From: an uncultured Bacillota bacterium
GTDB lineage: Bacteria; Bacillota_I; Bacilli_A; Erysipelotrichales; Coprobacillaceae
DNA: 64,000 nt
Assembly (NCBI GenBank): GCA_949290865.1
Contig: CASETM010000056.1
Location: forward strand, 1-64,000
Direction: 5' to 3'
The position numbers were made by a program, and so were the translations under genes. Numbering within the stretch: the first letter of the stretch is position 1; every line of letters begins with the position of its first letter. This document shows positions 58,299-64,000 of the stretch, piece by piece. The notes under the pieces were generated by a model. It saw only the letters and a program-made list of their open reading frames with translations. It did not search any database and was not told the DNA's origin.

Positions 58299-59279
58299 AT
58301 GGATAGGATAAAAAATTTCTTTAATAAGAAATTGTTTAAGACAATAGCCGCAATAGTTTTTATAATTATTTTTTCTTATTTTGTAGCTTATATTTGCAAA
58401 CCAATGGAAAATGATCAAGAATTTGCGAACAATATTTATTGGCCTCTTGTTGTATCATCCATTATTGTAATTATAACAGAACAAAATTATTCTAATCATT
58501 CCAGTAACAAAAATAACGAGTCAGACAACAATACAGAGCCATTCCATTTACAGGCTGCAAAAGCAATTACTAAACCGAGTATTGAAGTATTGGGCAATAA
58601 TTTAGCTGATATAGTAGATGGCATTACTTGCCCTGCTGCTTTTTGGGGTCAAAAAAAGAAATTAAAATTGCAGGCTGAAATAGATATATTAAAAGCCGAT
58701 TTAGAAAACGGTATAAAGAAAATACCTGAAGAAAGAATGCAGGAATTAAAAATGAATATAATAGGTCCCGCATTGGAAACATTTAACTATTATTTTGAAG
58801 AATCATATTATAGAAAAATGATATCCAAATTAATATTGGCATCATGCGACAGTGAATATGATGAAATTATTCATCCCGCATATGTGCAAATTATTAGACA
58901 GTTATCTCCCGTAGATGCACTGGTTCTTAATGATCTTGCAAAAACTGAAATTCTAACTGGAATAACACTGGAAAAAGATCAAAACATGTATTTTGCAATT
59001 CCCGGTTCTACGATTCATGAAAAAGGACCTGAAAAATGTGATATAGCAATATCAAATCTTGAACGCTTAAATATAATAAATATTACTCACGGTATAACCG
59101 TCCAACATATTGTTCTCGATGATGAAAATTTCAACGATTGTGAATTTTTAATTGACCCGAGATTTGATGCCACTAAAGCTTATTTTGAAAAAATGGGTTA
59201 TTCAGTATCTAGCAACACTATGACATTAACTACTTTTGGAAAAAATTTTTTGAAAATTTGTTTTGATACAAAACGTTAA
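58299..59279 (+). CDS. Abi-alpha-like (DUF4393) membrane protein
   Basis: 326 aa. Two N-terminal hydrophobic segments (about 13-33 and 46-60), then a region like the Abi-alpha family: FWGQKKKLKLQAEIDILKADLE, IPEERMQELK, then SPVDALVLNDL. Abi-alpha proteins have been linked to abortive infection. Expression from the lysogenic promoter with the repressor would give immunity against other phages. Its 3' end overlaps a leftward small gene by 50 nt. Confidence 0.72.
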   Translation: MDRIKNFFNKKLFKTIAAIVFIIIFSYFVAYICKPMENDQEFANNIYWPLVVSSIIVIITEQNYSNHSSNKNNESDNNTEPFHLQAAKAITKPSIEVLGNNLADIVDGITCPAAFWGQKKKLKLQAEIDILKADLENGIKKIPEERMQELKMNIIGPALETFNYYFEESYYRKMISKLILASCDSEYDEIIHPAYVQIIRQLSPVDALVLNDLAKTEILTGITLEKDQNMYFAIPGSTIHEKGPEKCDIAISNLERLNIINITHGITVQHIVLDDENFNDCEFLIDPRFDATKAYFEKMGYSVSSNTMTLTTFGKNFLKICFDTKR

Positions 59280-59412
59280 TACACTGTTTTGTTAATTCTA
59301 TATTTTTTTCCTGATACTTTAGATTTAACGTTGCAATTACATAATCAGTCAAATTAATAAGAATATAACTTATTATGATACTTATAATTATGGAATTAAT
59401 TAGTGTTTGCAT
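59230..59412 (-). CDS. small single-TM protein (60 aa), leftward
   Basis: 60 aa: one TM helix (about 5-30, very Ile-rich) and a charged C-terminus (YQEKNIELTKQCINVLYQ). GGAAGTG eight bases before the ATG, start inside the 53-aa gene. Its 3' end is antisense to the Abi-alpha-like gene. It is second in a two-gene unit with its own promoter. Function unknown. Confidence 0.5.
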   Translation of the reverse strand: MQTLINSIIISIIISYILINLTDYVIATLNLKYQEKNIELTKQCINVLYQNKFSKNFFQK

Positions 59413-59561
59413 ATTTTTTTCACTTCCTTGATCATGTTGATCAGATCTCTTTGTACTTGACGTTGATCAGCGATTGTTTTTGAAAAATAAAATACCGCAT
59501 ATATAGTACATATGATGACCGTTATTAATGCAACATTTAAATAAATATATAAATTATTCAT
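59400..59561 (-). CDS. small single-TM protein (53 aa), leftward
   Basis: 53 aa: TM helix about 8-27 and a helical tail (IADQRQVQRDLINMIKEVKK). GGAAGTG lies upstream of the ATG and a TTGATT-17-TATAAT promoter 27 nt further. It overlaps the 60-aa gene. Resembles small phage membrane proteins of unknown role. Confidence 0.55.
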   Translation of the reverse strand: MNNLYIYLNVALITVIICTIYAVFYFSKTIADQRQVQRDLINMIKEVKKICKH

Positions 59562-59587
59562 ACTTATATCACTTCCTATCTGATATA

Positions 59588-59616
59588 ATTATACCCTATA
59601 TCATTAAAAGAATCAA
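59588..59616 (-). promoter_or_regulatory. promoter of the two small TM genes
   Basis: TTGATT (59,611-59,616), 17-bp spacer, TATAAT (59,588-59,593) on the minus strand. A terminator ends on its -35, isolating it from upstream transcription. Confidence 0.6.
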
Positions 59617-59649
59617 AATAAAAACCACCCTACGCCAATAGGATGGTTC
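59615..59649 (-). terminator. leftward terminator before the integrase
   Basis: AACCATCCTA/TAGGGTGGTT hairpin with TTTTATTTT on the minus strand. It would stop leftward transcripts entering from attR and the relict region. Confidence 0.75.
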
Positions 59650-59768
59650 AAGTAGTGATACGCCAATATCACTTAAATAAAAAAACTTCGACAAAAGTCC
59701 TTTTACGTACTCATTTTATCATACGAGCACGTCTAAGGCAAATCTCAATTGAAAGGACGTGTTTTATT

Positions 59769-60881
59769 ATGCCTAGAAAGCAGAATTTTAAGCGCAGGCC
59801 AAACAAAGCTGGTACTGTGGTTAAATTATCAGGAAAGCGTAGAAAGCCCTACTGTGCCAAAATAACGACCGGATACGACATCATAACCGGCAGACAGAAA
59901 CAGATTTCTATCGGAACATACGAAACATGGCAAGAAGCCGATGATGCCCTTACATTATACAGACTAACAAACCAAAAAGTTATCACTGATAAAGAAGCTA
60001 ACATATTAGCACCGGATACATTTCAAAAAATCGTTGATCAGCGAGAAAAAAGCATGCCGACTTTCAAAGAAATATTTGACGTCATTTTTAAAGATGAACT
60101 GTCAAAATTATCTAAATCATCGTCTGCAGGTTACAATTCCTGGATCAATCATTTCAAATCAATATGGAATGTTAAAATTTCGAAAATTACATTGGCAGAT
60201 CTTCAGCAAATATTTGACAATGACAAATGTGGCCACGGAACAAAATTACATATGAAAGTATTATGTTCTAAAATATATGAATATGCTGTTATTCATCAGT
60301 ATATCAGTCGTGACAGTAACTATACAGAATATATAAAATGTGGAAAACATAAAGAAAGCAATAAACACTATGCTTTTAGCATAGAAGAAATAAAAACATT
60401 AATGAACGACAACAGCAGTACTGCTAAAATAATACTGATTTATATTTTCACCGGTTTGAGAGCTAACGAACTCCTGAATATTCCAAGAAACAATATACAC
60501 ATGGATGAACCATGCCCCTATCTGATTACGGGATCAAAAACAGAAGCAGGAAAAAACAGATTGGTACCATTGCATCCATTTGTTCAGCCTTTTGTAAAAC
60601 AATTAATACTATGTGAAAACAAGAGAATAATAGATATGTCTTACCAAATGTTTCTGATGAATAAATTCTATCCCATGTTGAAAGAATTGAACATGAAACA
60701 TACAATGCATGATACTAGAGACACTTTTGCTACATTATGCCAGAACAACAATGTCGATATTTTTATTAGAAAAAGGATATTAGGACATAAAATGAAGGAT
60801 ATTACTTTTGATACATATACCACTACAGTCATAGAAAACCTGTATAATGAAATCTTAAAAATCAAGGTTCCTAAAGCTTGA
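59769..60881 (+). CDS. int: tyrosine integrase
   Basis: 370-aa phage integrase. N-terminal arm-binding domain (about 20-70; GTVVKLSGKRRKPY), SAM-like core-binding domain about 90-180, catalytic domain with R (FTGLRANELL, about 231), K (TEAGKNRLVPLH), HDTRDTF (about 312-318), LGH (about 338) and the Tyr nucleophile (DTYTTT, about 352). All active residues are present. The ATG at 59,769 follows AAAGGAC. Arm-type repeats start 7 bp behind the stop. Confidence 0.92.
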   Translation: MPRKQNFKRRPNKAGTVVKLSGKRRKPYCAKITTGYDIITGRQKQISIGTYETWQEADDALTLYRLTNQKVITDKEANILAPDTFQKIVDQREKSMPTFKEIFDVIFKDELSKLSKSSSAGYNSWINHFKSIWNVKISKITLADLQQIFDNDKCGHGTKLHMKVLCSKIYEYAVIHQYISRDSNYTEYIKCGKHKESNKHYAFSIEEIKTLMNDNSSTAKIILIYIFTGLRANELLNIPRNNIHMDEPCPYLITGSKTEAGKNRLVPLHPFVQPFVKQLILCENKRIIDMSYQMFLMNKFYPMLKELNMKHTMHDTRDTFATLCQNNNVDIFIRKRILGHKMKDITFDTYTTTVIENLYNEILKIKVPKA

Positions 60882-60887
60882 TTCTCT

Positions 60888-60916
60888 GTTACTTATTTGT
60901 TACTTATTTGATACAT
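60888..60916 (+). repeat. candidate integrase arm-type repeat, right end
   Basis: Two direct copies of GTTACTTATTT; the 29-bp block matches 13,223-13,251 with one mismatch. Confidence 0.6.
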
Positions 60917-60977
60917 TTTAAAGTTTTTCATCGCCTGAAACCCTTGATTTTCCGTTAAAAAAAGCCTTTGGATTTTT

Positions 60978-61029
60978 ACCAAATGAAAAAAAACATACGC
61001 AATACTGTGGGTTTTAGCCGATTTGTTAC
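60978..61029 (+). other. attR: attR core (52-bp direct repeat, right copy)
   Basis: Identical to 13,176-13,227. Beyond the repeat, 61,030-61,060 still resembles the inside of the left end (13,240-13,268), which shows that the next prophage begins here. Confidence 0.93.
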
Positions 61030-61099
61030 ATATTTAGTACATCTTATTATGTTTAATTATTTCGCGTGTCTGCTTCAGTGGGATTATATCATATCCTCC

Positions 61100-61288
61100 A
61101 ATGATGTTTTCTATAGTTGTTATTGCAGATCCAATTTATTTTACACAGATAGAAGGGGATTCTTCCTGAAGAAACTCAAGATTCCATTTTATTCCAACGT
61201 CTAAACTGTATAGATATGAGTACAGACATTCAATGATCTGCTGATTATCAATTGGATCAAGTTTCTTTCATTTATTTTCTTCACTCAC
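61100..61288 (-). pseudogene. tail terminator-like pseudogene
   Basis: N-terminal part of a homologue of the 27,709-28,179 gene (DNQQIIECLYSYLYSLDVG is preserved) with in-frame stops early on and after SICVK. The 3' part is missing. Confidence 0.8.
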
Positions 61289-61299
61289 TTCTTGCTCCT

Positions 61300-61733
61300 T
61301 ATATATTTTTTTGGCAGCATCTATCCATTGTTTGACGTGAATATTTTTTTCCTTTGTCAAACCATCTTGAGCATGCCTTAAGATGATGTGTCTTTGAATA
61401 ATGGAGAGAACGACCTGTTTTCATTTTTGAAACCCCTGGCCTTGACCAGAAACCATATTCGGGATCAAAAAAGCACCTTTACCGGTCATTGGACCCACAA
61501 AAAGAACACCATAATATTGATAATGAGCATAGAGCGACAAATAAATAATAAAATCATCATCTTTGCTAATGCTCGCAATTGGTGAATATTTCAATGTTCC
61601 ATCTAACATCGGTACAAAAGGATCTCAGTCTTTGATAATCTCACTTTTTAACATCATCCTGACCTTTTTTTGTCAGAATATCTTTTTCTAATAACATCCC
61701 ATCAATATTCACTTTAACTTTTATATCAGTCAT
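61300..61733 (-). pseudogene. gp10-like connector pseudogene
   Basis: Homologue of 28,184-28,630 with frameshifts (a base lost near 61,470 and a deletion near 61,665) and a stop. The stretch around SPIASISKDDDFIIYLSLYAHYQYYG remains readable, split by gaps. Confidence 0.8.
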
Positions 61734-61734
61734 A

Positions 61735-61972
61735 CTATTTTACAAACACCTCAATGAAGACAGGATTGCCAGTCATATCTTTTTTTGCTTCATTGACTTT
61801 GGTAATCGTATATTCTATGCCTCGCTGCTGCTTGATTCCATATGATTCATTGACCTGACATGTTTAATTGACGTTTGAAGATATTCCTGAACAAAATTAA
61901 TTTCCTTATACTTATTTTTAAGAATAAATTGTATCCGGTCTTAAAAATCTTAGTGATTTTATCACAAACTCA
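61735..61972 (-). pseudogene. head-completion pseudogene
   Basis: Homologue of 28,632-29,018 with a deletion of about 170 bp joining the C-terminal part (VIFIEV region) to the GIKQQQRG region, and an added base in the N-terminal part. Confidence 0.75.
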
Positions 61973-61989
61973 CTTTCAAAATAAAAAGA

Positions 61990-62121
61990 CGATCGCTCGC
62001 CTTTGCTAAATAATTCCTGCAATATCAGTTGCTACTTCAACAGTTTTCCTGATACTTTTATTTATGAATAAAGATAATTTAAAATCAATAAACAAGTTTA
62101 TGATAATTATCTTTTGCCATG
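61990..62121 (-). pseudogene. YjcQ-like pseudogene
   Basis: Only the two ends of a homologue of 29,059-29,418 remain, joined by an internal deletion of about 240 bp. The AGACGA terminator arm is also kept, at about 61,983-62,005. Confidence 0.75.
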
Positions 62122-62122
62122 G

Positions 62123-62341
62123 TCATTTTATACCCTTTTTGTTTTTTATCTTTATTTGTTCATCATACCATTTATTTAATATATCATTTACATCATCTTG
62201 TATTTCCTTAGGACATATCGAACCATCTTTATTAGGCGCTCCTATCCGTTCTAAAAACATATCATGTTTGCTCAACTCTTTATATCTTTCTGCTCTTTCT
62301 TTTTTTGGCAAAGCACGCCATTCTTCTAAAGTTAAAGGCAT
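62123..62341 (-). CDS. surviving small phage gene in the relict
   Basis: 72-aa intact frame related to 29,422-29,631: LPKKERAERYKELSKHDMFLER versus LPRNVQNLRYKELSDHDKFLAR over the core (gapped). Its C-terminus is longer and different (DDVNDILNKWYDEQIK). It is the only frame in the relict without a lesion. Whether it is expressed is unknown. Confidence 0.55.
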   Translation of the reverse strand: MPLTLEEWRALPKKERAERYKELSKHDMFLERIGAPNKDGSICPKEIQDDVNDILNKWYDEQIKIKNKKGIK

Positions 62342-62760
62342 TTATATTTCCTCCAATGTACCGTCTTTAGTGATATCCACAACTTTAAATTTGCTGTTTC
62401 TAGAGTATAATACCACTTTTTCTTTATACTGAGCCTGCTGTTGAAGATAGAAAAGCGCTATGTGTGATCTCGCTATTAATAGAATCCTGCTTTACAAAAT
62501 CATTTACTTCATCATGTGTATAAAACCACAAAAAACGTGGTACTTCTCCTCAATATGTCGGGAGTTTACCAAGTGCCTTATCAAGATTTTAACTATTTCT
62601 TCTTGCCCGGAACTTAATGACAGACCTCTCCTCAACGCATCATTAATCAGACAGCTTTCTCCACCAACATAACTGTAAATAGCTAATTTCTCACTTTCTG
62701 ATAATACAGGTATTGCATATCCTTTTGCTTTTGAATACTGACGTGCAAGTTCAGGACATG
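62342..62760 (-). pseudogene. minor capsid/ART-domain pseudogene
   Basis: Homologue of the C-terminal part of the 29,631-31,181 gene (ARQYSKAKGYAIPVLSESEK, YSYVGGES) with frameshifts and a deletion in the ART segment. At about 62,760 it is joined, in frame, to the tnpA remnant. Confidence 0.8.
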
Positions 62761-63030
62761 CTTCTGCACTAAACAGCCTGACTCCCTTCCATTAACAAAG
62801 CTCTCTCAGTATCTTTCCTGTTTCTTCTCTTTTTTCTCCATAGAATACTTTTCTTCTGTATTTTGGTGCAAATACAATATGATACTTACAATTCCATGTT
62901 ATATGTGATAAAGTATGTATGAATCGTTTATTTGATTCATTTCTATCTCTCCTTGTCTATATCTTATTTGCAGTTCTCCAGGCCGCAATGATATAGTACA
63001 GGGAGATTTTTATTCACCGCTAAAGCTCTA
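62761..63030 (-). mobile_element. truncated IS200-type element (tnpA N-terminus and left end)
   Basis: On the minus strand, 62,761-62,940 encodes SNKRFIHTLSHITWNCKYHI, then VFAPKYRRKVFYGEK, typical of the IS200 Y1 transposase N-terminus. It has a stop in place of a glutamate codon after RELC and no ATG in frame. The catalytic HUH and tyrosine regions are missing. 62,940-63,030 resembles the element end and is similar to 1-80. Confidence 0.72.
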
Positions 63031-63034
63031 TCTA

Positions 63035-63056
63035 ACCCTCAGACTATCTGAGGGTT
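63035..63056. terminator. hairpin with short T tract
   Basis: AACCCTCAG/CTGAGGGTT with a 5-nt loop and TTTTCG on the plus strand. It lies between the IS200 remnant and the host genes. Confidence 0.5.
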
Positions 63057-63062
63057 TTCGTA

Positions 63063-63090
63063 TACAAAAAACCGATAATCTATCGGTCTT
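63063..63090 (-). terminator. terminator of the murE operon
   Basis: ACCGATA/TATCGGT hairpin followed by TTTTTTG on the minus strand, touching the stop codon of the ParB-like gene. Confidence 0.8.
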
Positions 63091-63376
63091 AATGAGTATT
63101 TCTGCTTCGCCAGCAGTCATTGGAACGAGAACTGCCATCATTGTAAACAATAAAGGGAACCTGTCTTCTTTTTTCAAATCCAGATTCATTTTTCAACAGA
63201 TCATAAATCGCAGAAAGTCTTTTATGACCATCTATACAGACATAGTGTCCTGCTTCATCTGTATTGACTTTAACCGGAAATGATAAGCCAATTCTTTTGA
63301 TAGAATCATACATTGACTGACTGTATTTCCGGTATTCAAAGTGAATTTGTTTAAAATCAATCATCCTGATACGCAT
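63089..63376 (-). CDS. ParB/sulfiredoxin-like domain protein
   Basis: 95-aa protein with the ParB-N type core: DSIKRIGLSFPVKVNTDEAG, then the DGHKRLSAIYDLL motif that corresponds to the GxRR/K helix. It is far shorter than ParB partition proteins and is probably a small host enzyme or regulator of unknown role. It follows murE by 3 nt, so it is co-transcribed. Confidence 0.6.
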   Translation of the reverse strand: MRIRMIDFKQIHFEYRKYSQSMYDSIKRIGLSFPVKVNTDEAGHYVCIDGHKRLSAIYDLLKNESGFEKRRQVPFIVYNDGSSRSNDCWRSRNTH

Positions 63377-63379
63377 TGA

Positions 63380-64000
63380 CTATTGATCCTGATGTTCATC
63401 AATATATTTTTGAACTTCCTCCTGATCGGAAAAATGAACTTTAACTGTTCCCAAGATCTGATAATCTTCATGACCTTTCCCCAAAATCATCAAAATATCA
63501 TTATCCTGCAGTTCATTCATACCATAGGCAATCGCTTCTCTACGATCAGGAACAACAACATAATTTTCCCCACTGACACCTGTCAGGATATCAGCAATGA
63601 TCTGCTGAGGATCTTCAGTACGCGGATTATCGCTGGTAATAATGGTCAGATTACTTTTGGCACAGGCTTTGGCACCCATTAATGATCTTTTTGTCCTGTC
63701 TCTGTCACCACCACAGCCAATGATTGTAATGATTCTTCCTTTTTTAAATTCCAGTGCACTGTTTAAGACATTATCAACAGCATCAGGAGTATGGGCATAA
63801 TCAACAAAAATCCCATTATTCTTATATACAATCAGTTCCATGCGTCCTTTTGGTGCTTTTAATCTGTCATTTAACAGCAGCAGTTCATCAATAGAATATC
63901 CCAGATGATGAATCAGCAGCATGGCTGTCAGATAGTTATAAACATTATATCTTCCCACCATATGAATATGGGTATGATAATCCTTTTGCTCATAATGGAA
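63380..64000 (-). CDS. murE: UDP-N-acetylmuramyl-tripeptide synthetase, C-terminal part (runs off the window)
   Basis: At least 207 residues of a Mur ligase; the frame is open to the window edge, so the 5' part is missing. Visible are GRYNVYNYL of the central domain, then FVDYAHTPDAVDNVL and GCGGDRDRTKR of the ligase C-terminal domain, then SDNPRTEDP, whose DNPR is the motif for meso-diaminopimelate-adding MurE, and GKGHEDYQ. The wall is thus probably of the mDAP type. Confidence 0.9.
   Translation of the reverse strand, partial: FHYEQKDYHTHIHMVGRYNVYNYLTAMLLIHHLGYSIDELLLLNDRLKAPKGRMELIVYKNNGIFVDYAHTPDAVDNVLNSALEFKKGRIITIIGCGGDRDRTKRSLMGAKACAKSNLTIITSDNPRTEDPQQIIADILTGVSGENYVVVPDRREAIAYGMNELQDNDILMILGKGHEDYQILGTVKVHFSDQEEVQKYIDEHQDQ

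Larger units (their letters stand above)
13176..61029. mobile_element. complete-looking siphovirus prophage (about 47.8 kb)
   Basis: Bounded by a 52-bp perfect direct repeat. In genome order from the right end it carries integrase, immunity genes, early replication and recombination genes, late regulator, packaging, head, tail, fibre and lysis genes. All expected structural modules are present and undamaged, with an intact tyrosine integrase, CI-type repressor and Cro. Ability to excise is inferred, not shown. The insertion site is intergenic; no tRNA gene overlaps either repeat. Confidence 0.93.
61030..62760 (-). mobile_element. relict of a second, related prophage
   Basis: Colinear with 28,000-30,150 of the intact prophage over its whole length: tail terminator, gp10-like, head completion, YjcQ, 70-aa protein and the ART part of the minor capsid gene, in the same order and orientation. 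All but one of these frames carry stops, frameshifts or internal deletions. The first 30 bp resemble the left end of the intact prophage. The rest of the relict is gone. Confidence 0.85.

Noticed and set aside
63089-63376. ParB-like gene as a missing part of the PRTRC cassette
   Set aside because: It is 17 kb away, outside the prophage, behind murE, and has host-like context.

Overview
The window is low-GC DNA of a Bacillota chromosome. The flanking genes (lspA-rluD-comEB, a DUF1836 protein, a two-protein methionine synthase, a MATE exporter, PepD, murE) suggest a gut Erysipelotrichia-type anaerobe; the class is inferred from gene content and codon use, not from a marker gene.

Layout. 1-13,130 is host core: a minus-strand operon lspA-rluD-comEB; plus-strand DUF1836 and LysR genes followed by metF, a separate MetH activation protein and metH; then, on the minus strand, a P-type cation ATPase behind a probable Mn2+ (yybP-ykoY) riboswitch, pepD and a MATE exporter. 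13,176-61,029 is one prophage of about 47.8 kb bounded by a 52-bp perfect direct repeat (attL/attR). 61,030-62,760 is the wreck of a second, related prophage in the same orientation, directly behind attR. It ends in a fusion to a truncated IS200-type tnpA. 63,089-64,000 returns to host genes (a ParB-like protein and the 3' part of murE).

The prophage is a siphovirus. Nearly all of it reads leftwards from the immunity region: cro, antirepressor, DNA-binding proteins, DNA methylase, YqaJ exonuclease, DUF1351, Bet, a winged-helix initiator with four iterons, helicase loader, RuvC, SSB, RusA, a ubiquitin-like conjugation module, MazG, an ArpU-type late activator, terminases, portal, scaffold, capsid, connectors, tail, tape measure, Dit, Tal, fibres, holin and endolysin. 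Rightwards run a CI-type repressor, a lipoprotein, an Abi-alpha-like protein and the integrase; these hold lysogeny and probably block superinfection.

The most interesting parts are accessory. (1) A three-gene operon at 39,484-41,342 (GHKL ATPase with a STAS-like N-terminus, a DUF4325 STAS-like protein, a two-TM coiled-coil protein) looks like a membrane-coupled partner-switching system, possibly for exclusion or defence. (2) 43,810-46,244 encodes E1-like, E2-fold and ubiquitin-like proteins resembling the PRTRC cassette. (3) A retropepsin-like protease occupies the place of a capsid protease. (4) An ADP-ribosyltransferase-like domain is fused to the minor capsid protein. (5) A ten-G tract just inside a small tail gene could switch its reading frame. 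Several single-gene cassettes carry their own terminators (moron-like).
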